NCBI RefSeq assembly: GCF_937892565.1
Contig: NZ_CALAHQ010000060.1
Coordinates: forward strand, 1 to 64,000
DNA length: 64,000 nt
Direction: 5' to 3'
Origin: an uncultured Roseicyclus sp.
GTDB lineage: Bacteria > Pseudomonadota > Alphaproteobacteria > Rhodobacterales > Rhodobacteraceae
The notes beneath the pieces are model-generated. The model did no database searches and was not told the DNA's origin. It saw nothing but the letters and a program-made list of their open reading frames with translations. Of the stretch, positions 52,511 to 61,657 are shown one piece after another (the first letter of the stretch is position 1; each line of letters begins with the position of its first letter). Position numbers and translations under genes: made by a program.

Positions 52511-52598
52511 GCCGGGCGGCCACCGGGCATGATGCATGTGCAAAAGCCAAATGTTTCATCACATGACCCCCGGTTCGGCGGGCGGTGCTGCCAGTGTG

Positions 52599-53363
52599 TC
52601 ACCTCAGGTGCCCCATCCATCCAAGGCTTGCTTCGGTCGTGCCCATGGGCCGATATTCCGCGCCCAGCGGCCTGTTCCACCCCAAGCGGGCCAATTCGGC
52701 AAAAACCACGGCGTAATCGACCTGACCATGATCGGGTGGCCCTCGGTCGGGAACGGCGGCGAACTGGATGTGGCCAATCAGCGGCCATAGCGTTCTGAGC
52801 TGCGCGATGACATCGCCCTCGGTCCGGCCCACATGATAGCAATCGAACATCAGCCGCAGGTTTGGCGCACCGATTTCGGCAATCAGATCAGCGGCCTGAG
52901 CCGTGTTGTTCAGGAAATAGCCCGGCGCATCATGGGCGTTGAGCGGCTCGATCAGGATCATGCGGCCCGTATCCGAAGCCTGCGCACAGGCATGGCGCAG
53001 ATTGTCGGCAAATACCGCCCGCGCCGCCGCGCCTTGGGCCTTGCCCGCCATCACATGGACCGCGCCCGCCCCGATGGCCGCGGCATAGGCCAGCGCCTCG
53101 TCTATCGCGGCGCGCGCCGCGTCGGTTCGGCCGACCAGCGCGGCCAGCCCGGTTTCGCCTGCCCTCAGATCGCCGCGCCGTGTGTTCAGCCCCAGCATGG
53201 GCAATCCGGTGTCGGCCAGCGCCGCCGCGACATCCTCTGGGGGCGTGTCATAGGGCCAATGACATTCTACGGCCTCAAACCCCGCGGCCTGTGCCGCCCG
53301 GATGGCATCCGGCAGGGACAATTCGGTCCATAGGAACCCCAGATTGGCGGAAAACCGGGTCAT
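52599..53363 (-). CDS. Hydroxypyruvate isomerase family protein (Hyi/OtnI-like)
   Basis: Protein of 254 residues with the AP-endonuclease-like TIM barrel. Probable active-site acids lie in LIEPLNAHDAPGYFL (about 142-156) and in GAEYRP near residue 237; metal histidine in FDCYHVGR. The family covers hydroxypyruvate isomerase and 2-oxo-tetronate isomerase. The gene next on the strand is a D-erythronate-dehydrogenase-like SDR, so OtnI-type isomerisation of a 2-oxo-tetronate fits better. Confidence 0.82.
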   Translation of the reverse strand: MTRFSANLGFLWTELSLPDAIRAAQAAGFEAVECHWPYDTPPEDVAAALADTGLPMLGLNTRRGDLRAGETGLAALVGRTDAARAAIDEALAYAAAIGAGAVHVMAGKAQGAAARAVFADNLRHACAQASDTGRMILIEPLNAHDAPGYFLNNTAQAADLIAEIGAPNLRLMFDCYHVGRTEGDVIAQLRTLWPLIGHIQFAAVPDRGPPDHGQVDYAVVFAELARLGWNRPLGAEYRPMGTTEASLGWMGHLR

Positions 53364-53771
53364 CCCTGTCTCTCCATGCTACGGCCAGTGACGGTGGCAG
53401 GCTTCTGTTGCGCGTTCAGCATGCCCGCCTTGGCGTCGCGCGGCAACAGCGCCAGCCGTCTGGTCGCCCTGGATTTCGCCATGACGGCGCAGGCGGCGGG
53501 CCGCATCCAACAAGATCCAGCCCACACCGCTTGGGTGGCACGCGCGTTCTTGTTATCGGGTCGAATTGCAAGACAGCTTTGGCCCCGGGCGCGGTCATAA
53601 TCCGGGTTGCGCCGTTGCGGATGGCGCCACCCGGTGCCCGACGCGTGGCCAGCCGGTCGGATTTCCCATGAAACCAGCGCCGCCTGTCTGTTTGGGCATT
53701 CATCATCCCGGTCGGGGGTTGGGGGGGCGGCGCTGTCTGGCTCTTGGACGGCCGCCGGACCAGACAGCGGG
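53364..53771. other. Intergenic gap without recognisable gene
   Basis: 408 bp between the isomerase and SDR genes on the same strand. Open frames exist on both strands but none has a ribosome site and a recognisable family. It may be the scar of a lost gene, since related clusters carry a kinase or aldolase here. Confidence 0.5.
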
Positions 53772-54779
53772 TCAATCGCCCGCGATCAGGGCCATGCTGC
53801 CTCTGGCCATGCGCGCCTGATGCTCGGTGATCAGCTCTGCAATGCCGCTGTTGGGCGTGAACCCCAGCGCACGGGCGCGCGGGCACAAGATTTCGCCGGG
53901 CCAGCAAGCCACGATGGCCTCAATCGCCGGATCAGGTGCCGGGGTGATGCGCGCGGCCACATCCGGGCCGGCCAGGCGCGCCAGGGTATCGATCATCTCG
54001 CCCACGCTGACCGTGATGCCCGGCAACGTCACGGTGGGATTGCCGGCCAAACGCCCTTGATCCAGGCCACAGGCCATCAGCGTGTAGTCCAGTGCCTTGT
54101 CGGGCGAGGCCAGATGCAGACGCAGATCGCGCCCCACAGGCAGGCTGGCAGGCAGACCCGCAAGCGGTTCGCGCAAGATGCCGCTGGCAAAGCCCGACGC
54201 CGCGCGATTGGGCGCACCGGGCCGGATCGAAATGGTCGGAAAGCGCAGGCTGCGCCCCCGGATGATACCGCGCCGTGTTGCATCGGCCACGAGCAACTCG
54301 CCCATCAGCTTTTGCGTGCCATAGGATGATCGCGGCGCGGGCAAGGTGTCTTCGGTGATGGTGTCGTTCTGCGCGCAAGAAAACACCGCCACCGAAGATG
54401 CAAAGACGACCACCGGCGGGCGGGGCATGCGACGGCATGCTTCGATCAGCGCCTGCGTGCCCCGCAGGTTTACCGCCCAGCCCAGATCCCAATCCGCCTC
54501 TGCCTGTCCCGAGACCACGGCGGCCAGATGGATCACCAGATCGGGCGCGTCGCTGGCGATGCGGGTCAGAACCCCCGCATCATCCAGCCCGCCTTGCAGC
54601 GCGTGCACATGACGACAGCTTGCGGCCAGGGCGGCCAAGGGCCCGCCCGCGATATCCACCGCCAAGATGGCCGAAACGCGCCGTTCCACCCCATCCAGCA
54701 CAACGGTATCGGCCGCATCCAGCGCCTTGACCACCATCTGTCCGATGAAGCCGGCAGCGCCGGTGATTGCCAGTCTCAT
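53772..54779 (-). CDS. NAD-dependent epimerase/dehydratase family, D-erythronate dehydrogenase-like
   Basis: Protein of 335 residues. The extended SDR Rossmann motif is TGAAGFIG (residues 6-13); catalytic Y and K are in SSYGTQK. The segments HLAAVVSGQAEADWDLG, SSYGTQKLMGELLV, PTISIRPGAPN and FASGILREPLAG match the DenD group as I recall it. DenD oxidises D-erythronate at C2 to 2-oxo-tetronate, which OtnI then isomerises. ATG 54779 (GGGGGG upstream) fits the family start. Confidence 0.82.
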   Translation of the reverse strand: MRLAITGAAGFIGQMVVKALDAADTVVLDGVERRVSAILAVDIAGGPLAALAASCRHVHALQGGLDDAGVLTRIASDAPDLVIHLAAVVSGQAEADWDLGWAVNLRGTQALIEACRRMPRPPVVVFASSVAVFSCAQNDTITEDTLPAPRSSYGTQKLMGELLVADATRRGIIRGRSLRFPTISIRPGAPNRAASGFASGILREPLAGLPASLPVGRDLRLHLASPDKALDYTLMACGLDQGRLAGNPTVTLPGITVSVGEMIDTLARLAGPDVAARITPAPDPAIEAIVACWPGEILCPRARALGFTPNSGIAELITEHQARMARGSMALIAGD

Positions 54780-54791
54780 GGCTGGTCCCCC

Positions 54792-54827
54792 CCTTTTATC
54801 GGGCCTTTTATCGGGCCTTGCATCGGG
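54792..54827. repeat. Three tandem copies of a 12-bp repeat
   Basis: CCTTTTATCGGG twice (54792-54803, 54804-54815) and CCTTGCATCGGG (54816-54827), ending 13 bp upstream of the DenD-like start codon. It may be a slippage repeat or a stacked operator. Confidence 0.75.
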
Positions 54828-55165
54828 CGCGCCTTGCCCGCCGGCCGGAGGCTGGCAAATCCCGACGGCACTGTCCAACAGCGTTTTGGCCCCTTTGGTC
54901 AAGCTGCCGCAAATCCGGCCATCCCAACCCGGCCCGTCGCCCTGCCGCACCATCCGGGGCGCGCGGGGCGGTTGATCGCCCGGCGCGCGGCACCGCGCCG
55001 GGGGGTCAGGGCGTCTTTCACGCGGCTGTCGGGATAGATGATTGACCCAAGGCATTGCGTCTTTTACCAACAGTTGAGTTCACAAGGTTCTGCCGCGCTG
55101 TCCCCACCGTTAACTTGGCACGGGGGGCGTGTGGGAAAGCGGGCCAAATCACAGGGAGATCACAA
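54828..55165. other. Intergenic region upstream of the Dpp-type operon
   Basis: 338 bp with no supported gene, GC-rich on the left and more A/T-rich near 55040-55110, where the promoters of the divergent DenD-like and peptide-importer genes should lie. A TTGACC hexamer near 55042 is a possible -35. Confidence 0.4.
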
Positions 55166-56752
55166 ATGACGTCATTGATGAAATCCGCGCCGCGCCGCAT
55201 GATGGTGTCGGCGCTTGCGCTGTCGCTGTTTGCGGGCGCCGCACAGGCCGAAACGCTGCGCTGGGCGCGGGTGGCCGATGCGCTGACGCTCGATCCGCAC
55301 AGCCAGAACGAAGGTCCGACCTCGACGCTTCTGCACCACATCTATGAAACCCTGGTGCGCCGCGACATCGACGGGTCGCTCAAGCCCCGTCTGGCCACCG
55401 AATGGGCGATCCATGCCGATGATCCGACCATCTGGGTGCTCAAGCTGCGCGAAGGCGTCACCTTCCATGACGGCAGCGCCTTCACCGCCGAAGATGTGGT
55501 GTTCTCGTTGGATCGCGTGCGCCACGAAAGCTCGGGCTTCCGCGCGCTGCATTCGGCCGTGACCGGCGCCACCGCCATCGATGATTACACCGTGCATATC
55601 CAGATGGCCGGGCCATCGCCGCTTTATGTGCAGAACCTGACCAATTTTTTCATCATGGACAGCGGATGGGCCGCCGCCAATGACGTGCTGGTGCCGCAGA
55701 ACTTTGCCGCCGGTGAAGAAAACTTTGCCGTGCGCAACACAAACGGCACCGGCTCTTACAAGCTTGTGTCGCGCGACCCCGAAGTGCGCACCGTGCTTGC
55801 AGCCTTTGATGGCCATTGGGCACAGACCCCGCCCGTGACCGAGATCATCTATACCCCCATCGCCGAGGCCGCGACCCGTGTGGCCGCGTTGCTGTCGGGC
55901 GAGGTGGATGTGGTTCAGGACGTGCCGGTGCAAGATATCGCACGTCTGCAACAGACCGACGGCATCACGGTTGCCACCGGCCCGGAAAACCGCAACATCT
56001 TTTTCAGCTACGATCAGGTGTCGCCAAAGCTGGCCAGCGCCAATGTCGAGGACAACCCGTTTTCGCACCCCGAGATCCGCGAAGCGATGGCGCTGGCGCT
56101 GGACCGCGACGCGATCCAGCAGGTCGTGATGCGCGGCCAGTCGCAACCATCGGCCGCCCCGCTGCCGCCCTTTGTCAATGGCTGGCGCGAAGACCTCAAC
56201 GCCTATGGGGCGCCTGATTATGACCGCGCCAACGCTCTTGTGCGGGGCATTTACCCCGATGGGTTCTCGGTCGATCTGCATTGCCCCAATGACCGCTACC
56301 TGAACGACGAAGCCATCTGTCAGGCCTTTGTCGGCATGCTGGGCCGCATCGGCATCACCGCCAATCTCATTTCGCAGAGCCGGTCGTTGCATTTCCCGCT
56401 GATCGAGCGTTGGGAAACCGACTTCTACCTGCTGGGCTGGGGTGTTCCGACCTTTGACAGCGCCTATGTGTTCAATTTCCTCGTCCATACGCGCGAAGAA
56501 GGGTACGGCAGCTTCAACGGGGCGCGCTACGCCAACGCCGAGCTGGATGCCCAGATCGAGTCGCTGGCCACCATGACCGACCTTGAGGCGCGCAACGCCC
56601 TGATCGCCCAGATCTGGGACAAGGTGATGGAAGACCGCGTGTTCCTGAACGTGCACAATCAGTTGCTGGCCTATGCGGTGCGCGATGGCATCAATCTGCC
56701 CGTGCATCCCGAAAATCAGCCGTCCATGGCTGATGTGACCTTCAACAACTGA
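55166..56752 (+). CDS. Peptide/opine ABC transporter substrate-binding protein (DppA/family 5)
   Basis: Protein of 528 residues, normal for family 5 binding proteins. Sec signal peptide over residues 1-28 (cleavage after AAQA before ETLRWAR). The fold signature runs through DALTLDPHSQNEGPTS and the TWVLKLREGVTFHDG-like segment. AGGGAG precedes the ATG. It binds peptides or other amide-like solutes; the specific ligand is unknown. A terminator hairpin follows it. Confidence 0.9.
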   Translation: MTSLMKSAPRRMMVSALALSLFAGAAQAETLRWARVADALTLDPHSQNEGPTSTLLHHIYETLVRRDIDGSLKPRLATEWAIHADDPTIWVLKLREGVTFHDGSAFTAEDVVFSLDRVRHESSGFRALHSAVTGATAIDDYTVHIQMAGPSPLYVQNLTNFFIMDSGWAAANDVLVPQNFAAGEENFAVRNTNGTGSYKLVSRDPEVRTVLAAFDGHWAQTPPVTEIIYTPIAEAATRVAALLSGEVDVVQDVPVQDIARLQQTDGITVATGPENRNIFFSYDQVSPKLASANVEDNPFSHPEIREAMALALDRDAIQQVVMRGQSQPSAAPLPPFVNGWREDLNAYGAPDYDRANALVRGIYPDGFSVDLHCPNDRYLNDEAICQAFVGMLGRIGITANLISQSRSLHFPLIERWETDFYLLGWGVPTFDSAYVFNFLVHTREEGYGSFNGARYANAELDAQIESLATMTDLEARNALIAQIWDKVMEDRVFLNVHNQLLAYAVRDGINLPVHPENQPSMADVTFNN

Positions 56753-56768
56753 TTTCAGATGTGTCTTG

Positions 56769-56803
56769 CGGCCCGCATGGGATCATCCCGTGCGGGCCGT
56801 TTT
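56769..56803 (+). terminator. Terminator or attenuator between DppA- and DppB-type genes
   Basis: A 9-bp stem CGGCCCGCA/TGCGGGCCG whose loop can pair further (GGGA/TCCC), followed by TTTT at 56800-56803. It should reduce read-through to the permease genes. Confidence 0.8.
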
Positions 56804-56832
56804 CATCCCAGAGGTCACCACAGGGGCGCGCG

Positions 56833-57819
56833 ATGCTTGCCTATATCATCCGCCGGGTCGTGCAATCGGTCCTTGTGATGCTGGCCGTGGCCCTCGTGGC
56901 CTTTGCGCTGTTTCGCTATGTGGGCGATCCGATCTATGCGATGGTCGGCCAGGAGACATCGCTAGAAGATCGCGCGGCGCTGCGCGATGCGCTGGGGCTC
57001 AACGACCCCTTCGTGGTTCAATTCATCCGCTTTGTCGGCAACGCCGTGCAGGGCGAATTCGGCATTTCCTACCGGTTGCAACAGCCGGTGATGGAGCTGA
57101 TCTTGTCGCGGCTGCCCGCCACGCTGGAATTGGCGCTGGTGTCCGGGGTGGTGGCTTTCGTGTTCGGGGTGGCGGCTGGCGTCTATACCGCGCTCAGGCG
57201 GCGCGGTGCGATCTCGACCGCGATCATGACCGTCTCGCTGATCGGTGTGTCGCTGCCCACCTTTTTGATCGGGGTTCTGCTGATCTGGCTTTTCGCGGTC
57301 GAATTGCAGTGGCTGCCGTCCTTTGGCCGGGGCGAGACGGTGGTTTTGCCCTGGGGCTGGGAAACCGGGTTTTTGACGCCATCGGGCCAAATGTCTCTGA
57401 TCTTGCCTGCGATCACGTTGGGGCTTTACCAGATGACGCTGATCATGCGGCTGGTGCGTGCCGAAATGCTGGAGGTGCTGCGCACCGATTACATCAAATT
57501 TGCCCGGGCCCGGGGCTTGAGCAATCGTGCGGTGCATTTCGGGCATGCGTTGAAGAACACCATGGTGCCGGTGATCACCATCACCGGGCTTCAGCTTGGG
57601 TCGATCATCGCCTTCGCGATCATCACCGAAACCGTGTTTCAATGGCCCGGCGTGGGCGCCTTGTTCATCAATTCCGTCCGCGCCGTCGATGTGCCGGTGA
57701 TGTCGGCCTATCTGGTGCTGATCGCGCTGATCTTTGTCATCATCAATCTGATCGTCGATCTGCTTTATTATGCCGTTGATCCCCGCTTGCGCATCGAGCG
57801 CGGCGGCGTGCGGCACTGA
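56833..57819 (+). CDS. Peptide ABC transporter permease (DppB type)
   Basis: Protein of 328 residues with six membrane segments, beginning MLAYIIRRVVQSVLVML, the typical DppB N-terminus. The EAA-like loop reads RARGLSNRAVHFGHALKNTMVP (about 224 on). ATG 56833 is used; it begins the conserved fold. Confidence 0.92.
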   Translation: MLAYIIRRVVQSVLVMLAVALVAFALFRYVGDPIYAMVGQETSLEDRAALRDALGLNDPFVVQFIRFVGNAVQGEFGISYRLQQPVMELILSRLPATLELALVSGVVAFVFGVAAGVYTALRRRGAISTAIMTVSLIGVSLPTFLIGVLLIWLFAVELQWLPSFGRGETVVLPWGWETGFLTPSGQMSLILPAITLGLYQMTLIMRLVRAEMLEVLRTDYIKFARARGLSNRAVHFGHALKNTMVPVITITGLQLGSIIAFAIITETVFQWPGVGALFINSVRAVDVPVMSAYLVLIALIFVIINLIVDLLYYAVDPRLRIERGGVRH

Positions 57820-57828
57820 GGGTCCGGC

Positions 57829-58764
57829 ATGGCTGACACCAAACCGCAAAGGCGCGTTTTCTTTCGCATCTGGGACAGCGATGTTGCGGCCTCCTTTCGC
57901 CGGTCGCCCGTGGCGATCGTCTCGGGGGTGGTGGCGCTGGTGATCGTGCTGGCGGCGCTGCTGGCACCCTGGATCGCGCCGACCAACCCCTATGATCCGT
58001 CCAGCCTGAACCTGATGGATGGCTTCACCCCGCCGATGGAGCCCAACGCCTTTACCGGCAACACCTATCTGATGGGCACCGACAATCAGGGGCGCGATGT
58101 GTTTTCGACCATCCTTTATGGCGCGCGGATTTCGCTGTTTGTGGGTGTGTCTGCGGTGCTTCTGGCGATGGCCCTGGGCATCAGCGCGGGGCTTGTGGCG
58201 GGGTACCGGGGCGGCTGGGTGGATGCGGTCTTGATGCGGGTGGCGGATGTGCAGCTATCCTTTCCCTCGATCCTGATCGCGCTTTTGATCTTTGGGGTGG
58301 CGCGCGGCATCATCCCGCCCACCCAGCGCGAGGCGATGGCGATCTGGGTCCTGATCGTGGCCATAGGCTTGAGCGACTGGGTGCAATTCGCCCGTGTCGT
58401 GCGGGGTGCCACCATGGTGGAAAAGGGCAAGGAATATGTGCAGGCCGCCCGTGTCATCGGCGTCAGCCCGTTGCGCATCCTGATCCGGCATATCCTGCCC
58501 AATGTGATGGGCCCGGTGCTGGTCATCGCCACGATCAGCGTGGCGCTGGCGATCATCGCCGAGGCAACGCTGTCCTTTCTGGGCGTGGGCGTGCCGCCAA
58601 CGCAGCCCAGCCTTGGCACGCTGATCCGGATCGGTCAGCAATTCCTGTTTTCGGGCGAGTGGTGGATCTTGCTGTTTCCCGCCCTGACGCTTCTGGCGCT
58701 GGCCTTGTCGGTGAACATGCTGGGTGACTGGTTGCGCGATGCGCTGAACCCGAGGTTGCGCTGA
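57829..58764 (+). CDS. Peptide ABC transporter permease (DppC type)
   Basis: Protein of 311 residues with six membrane segments and the DppC features LMGTDNQGRDVFS (about 82-94) and an EAA loop with QAARVIGVSPLRIL (about 205-218). It overlaps the next gene by one base (TGATG). Confidence 0.92.
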   Translation: MADTKPQRRVFFRIWDSDVAASFRRSPVAIVSGVVALVIVLAALLAPWIAPTNPYDPSSLNLMDGFTPPMEPNAFTGNTYLMGTDNQGRDVFSTILYGARISLFVGVSAVLLAMALGISAGLVAGYRGGWVDAVLMRVADVQLSFPSILIALLIFGVARGIIPPTQREAMAIWVLIVAIGLSDWVQFARVVRGATMVEKGKEYVQAARVIGVSPLRILIRHILPNVMGPVLVIATISVALAIIAEATLSFLGVGVPPTQPSLGTLIRIGQQFLFSGEWWILLFPALTLLALALSVNMLGDWLRDALNPRLR

Positions 58765-59750
58765 TGACCACGCCTTTGCTTTCGGTCCGTGATCTGGTTG
58801 TCGAATTTCCAAGCCGGCGGGGCACGCTGCGCGCGCTTGATGGCGTGTCCTTCGACATCGCGCCCGGCGAGGTTCTGGGGATGGTGGGCGAATCCGGCGC
58901 TGGCAAATCCATCACCGGGGCCGCCATCATCGGCCTGATCGAACCGCCCGGCCGCATCGCGGGCGGCGAGGTCTGGCTGGATGGCACGCGCATCGACACC
59001 CTTGCCCCCGAGGCGATGCGCCGGGTCAGGGGCAAACGCATCGGCATGGTGTTTCAAGATCCGCTGACCAGCCTCAATCCGCTCTACACCATCGCCCGGC
59101 AACTGACCGAAACGATCCGCACGCATCTGGATCTGTCCGAGAAAGACGCCCGCCTGCGTGCCGTGGCACTTTTGGACCGGGTGGGCATTCCGGCGGCGGC
59201 GCGCCGGATCGATGATTACCCGCATCATTTTTCGGGCGGCATGCGCCAGCGGGTGGTGATTGCGCTGGCGCTTGCCGCCGAACCCGAACTGGTGATCGCC
59301 GATGAGCCGACGACAGCACTTGATGTGTCGGTGCAGGCACAGATCATCGATCTGCTCAAGGAAATCTGCGCCGAACGGGGCGCGGCGGTGATGCTGATCA
59401 CCCATGACATGGGCGTGATCGCGGAAACGGCGGACCGGGTGGCGGTGCTTTATGCGGGGCGCATGGCCGAACTGGGGCCGGTGCGCGATGTGATCTTGCA
59501 CGCCCATCACCCCTATACGCGCGGTCTGATGGGGTCGATCCCGACGCTGGATCATGCCGCCGACCGGCTGGTGCAGATCCCCGGTGCGATGCCGCGTCTG
59601 GATGCGATCCCGCAGGGCTGCGCCTTCAACCCGCGCTGCACGCAAGCCATCGCGCGCTGTCGCGTGGAACGGCCCGCGCTGCGCCCTGTTGCCCCGAACC
59701 ACGCCGCCGCCTGTTGGCTGGCCGATGATGCGGAGCCCGCCCATGGCTGA
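58764..59750 (+). CDS. Peptide ABC transporter ATP-binding protein (DppD type)
   Basis: Protein of 328 residues. Walker A GESGAGKS (about 40-47), signature FSGGMRQRV (about 154), Walker B LVIADEPTTALD, and the C-terminal oligopeptide-transporter cysteine region (CAFNPRCTQAIARC). Overlaps the DppF-type gene by 8 bp. Confidence 0.93.
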   Translation: MTTPLLSVRDLVVEFPSRRGTLRALDGVSFDIAPGEVLGMVGESGAGKSITGAAIIGLIEPPGRIAGGEVWLDGTRIDTLAPEAMRRVRGKRIGMVFQDPLTSLNPLYTIARQLTETIRTHLDLSEKDARLRAVALLDRVGIPAAARRIDDYPHHFSGGMRQRVVIALALAAEPELVIADEPTTALDVSVQAQIIDLLKEICAERGAAVMLITHDMGVIAETADRVAVLYAGRMAELGPVRDVILHAHHPYTRGLMGSIPTLDHAADRLVQIPGAMPRLDAIPQGCAFNPRCTQAIARCRVERPALRPVAPNHAAACWLADDAEPAHG

Positions 59751-60741
59751 ACCCTTTTTGACCGTCAGCGGCCTGACCCGGCGCTTTGATGTCTCAAAAC
59801 CATGGCTCAATCGCGTGCTGGAGCGTGAAGACCGGCAGTTTCTGACCGCCGCCGCCGATGTCAGCTTTGCCATCGAAAAGGGCGAAACCTTTGCTCTGGT
59901 GGGGGAATCGGGTTCGGGCAAATCGACCATCGCCAAGATGATCGTGGGCCTTTTGACCCCCAGCGCCGGACGCATCGCCATCGAGGGGCAGGCGATCGAC
60001 CCGAATGATCCCGCCACCATGCGCGTGCTGCGCCGCCGGATGCAGATGATCTTTCAAGACCCCTTCGCCAGCCTCAACCCGCGCTGGCGGGTGGGCGACA
60101 TCATCGCCGAGCCGATCCGCACGCTGGGCCTGATGTCAGGCAGTGATATCGCACCCGAGGTGGCACGGCTGTTGGGTCTGGTCGGCCTGTCGGCGAAAGA
60201 TGCCGACAAGTTCCCGCATGAGTTCTCGGGCGGTCAGCGACAGCGCATCGCGATTGCCCGCGCGCTGTCGTCGCGCCCGGATTTCATCGTCTGCGACGAA
60301 CCGACCTCGGCGCTGGATGTGTCGGTTCAGGCGCAGATCCTGAACCTGATGCGCGATCTGCAAGATGAATTCGGTCTGACCTATCTGTTGATTTCGCATG
60401 ATCTGTCGGTGGTGCGGCACATGTCCAAGCGCATCGGCGTGCTGTATCTGGGCCGTCTGGTCGAGGTGGCGGATGCCAAGCGCCTGTTTCACGAACCCCA
60501 GCACCCCTATACAAGGATGCTGCTGGATGCCGTGCCCGATCTGGCCCTTTCCGGCCGCCGCCGCAAACAGGTCAGCGGTGAGATCCCGAACCCCATCTCG
60601 CCCCCTGCGGGCTGTGCGTTTCACCCGCGTTGCCCACAGGTCATGCCTGCCTGCAAGACCGGCGTGCCCGTGCTGCATGCGACCGCAACCGGCATGGCGG
60701 CATGCATTCTGGCCGGACCACCGTTTGCCCAGACGCCGTAA
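59743..60741 (+). CDS. Peptide ABC transporter ATP-binding protein (DppF type)
   Basis: Protein of 332 residues. Walker A GESGSGKST (about 51-59), signature FSGGQRQRI, Walker B FIVCDEPTSALD and the C-terminal cysteine cluster (CAFHPRCPQVMPAC). ATG 59743 gives the overlap with DppD and a normal length; an upstream in-frame ATG (59554) lies deep in the preceding gene. Last gene of the importer operon. Confidence 0.93.
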   Translation: MAEPFLTVSGLTRRFDVSKPWLNRVLEREDRQFLTAAADVSFAIEKGETFALVGESGSGKSTIAKMIVGLLTPSAGRIAIEGQAIDPNDPATMRVLRRRMQMIFQDPFASLNPRWRVGDIIAEPIRTLGLMSGSDIAPEVARLLGLVGLSAKDADKFPHEFSGGQRQRIAIARALSSRPDFIVCDEPTSALDVSVQAQILNLMRDLQDEFGLTYLLISHDLSVVRHMSKRIGVLYLGRLVEVADAKRLFHEPQHPYTRMLLDAVPDLALSGRRRKQVSGEIPNPISPPAGCAFHPRCPQVMPACKTGVPVLHATATGMAACILAGPPFAQTP

Positions 60742-60749
60742 CGCGTGAC

Positions 60750-60770
60750 GCGTGACGCGCGCCGTCACGC
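60750..60770. terminator. Convergent terminator hairpin
   Basis: GCGTGACG/CGTCACGC stem with a 5-nt loop, overlapping the stop of the small DUF551-like gene and 9 bp after the DppF stop. Confidence 0.55.
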
Positions 60771-60971
60771 TTGCGCGATGCGCTCCGGCGGATCGGGCAA
60801 GCTCATCCAATGCGTCGGATCGACATGGGTCGCGCAGGAGGTGGGATCGAAGAATTCCCCTGTGTCAGGGTCGAATGCCGCAATCTCGGGGTGGCGCCAG
60901 CCATTGCCCCAGACCATGAATGTCGCGACATCGTTGACCGGAACTGCTTTTGTGATGGGTTGCCAATACAT
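60765..60971 (-). CDS. Small DUF551-like protein
   Basis: Protein of 68 residues. The segments VATFMVWGNGWRHPEIAAF and THVDPTHWMSLPDPP are like the DUF551 domain found in phage and bacterial small proteins of unknown function. AAGGATGATCC precedes the ATG. It stands alone between the peptide importer and the molybdate genes; no function can be assigned. Confidence 0.65.
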   Translation of the reverse strand: MYWQPITKAVPVNDVATFMVWGNGWRHPEIAAFDPDTGEFFDPTSCATHVDPTHWMSLPDPPERIAQA

Positions 60972-61251
60972 GGATCATCCTTAGGTACTTGCAGGGCCGC
61001 ATTGCGGCACGTTGAAGCCAAGAACAGGCCCCGGCACAGCCTTGGGATCGGAATTCAAGCCATCATGGCCAGACCGGGGCGCGGATACTCGTCATGGGGC
61101 ACACATACACGCGGCACTCGTTATGCCCCCTGAAACTGCAACTGATTGCCGCGTCTTTCCTTGACCCAGATCAATCCACAGCGTCATTGCGGCCTGATCC
61201 TTGCGGGATATGGCTTGCATCGGGCGGTGCGGCTTTGGCATGAAGCGGGGG

Positions 61252-61635
61252 ATGACCCGCCGCATCCAACACGCAAGCCAGACCGCCCGCCTGCGCATCC
61301 GCATCGTTTTTGGCGATGCTGCGATGCTGGGGCCGGGCAAGGCCGATCTGCTCGAGGCGATCCGCGACACCGGATCGATTGCAGCGGCGGGGCGATCGAT
61401 GGGCATGAGCTACAAGCGCGCCTGGATGCTGGTCGAAGCGTTGAACAGCGCGTTTCGCGCCCCGCTGGTCGACGCGGCACGCGGCGGCGCCAAGGGGGGC
61501 GGTGCGGGTCTGACCCAAACCGGCCACGAGGTTCTGGCCCATTACCGCAGCCTTGAGGTGATCATGGCCGAAGCCGGGGCAGACCGGATCGAGGCGCTGC
61601 GCGCGATGCTGGGGGATATGTCCGGCAGAAAATAA
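61252..61635 (+). CDS. ModE-like winged-helix regulator without molybdate-binding domains
   Basis: Protein of 127 residues. The helix-turn-helix has the ModE form: GPGKADLLEAIRDTGSIAAAGRSMGMSYKRAW cannot be quoted whole, but KADLLEAI (about 31-38) and MSYKRAWMLVEALN (about 52-65) are characteristic. E. coli ModE has two further Mop domains that bind molybdate; they are missing here, as in many alphaproteobacteria. It precedes modA by 22 bp. Start uncertain between 61240 and 61252. Confidence 0.82.
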   Translation: MTRRIQHASQTARLRIRIVFGDAAMLGPGKADLLEAIRDTGSIAAAGRSMGMSYKRAWMLVEALNSAFRAPLVDAARGGAKGGGAGLTQTGHEVLAHYRSLEVIMAEAGADRIEALRAMLGDMSGRK

Positions 61636-61657
61636 CGCTTGCCATGGCCCAGGCGGA

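Noticed and set aside
53416..53907. Minus-strand frame in the gap between the isomerase and DenD-like genes
   Set aside because: Cysteine-, proline- and arginine-rich, overlaps the DenD-like gene in another frame; not a credible protein.
54792..54827. CRISPR-like array
   Set aside because: Units are 12 bp and adjacent with no spacers, and no cas genes are present.
54780..55070. N-terminal extension of the DenD-like gene by about 97 codons
   Set aside because: The family starts at MRLAITGAAGF with a ribosome site at 54779; the extension is arginine- and proline-rich and includes the tandem repeat.
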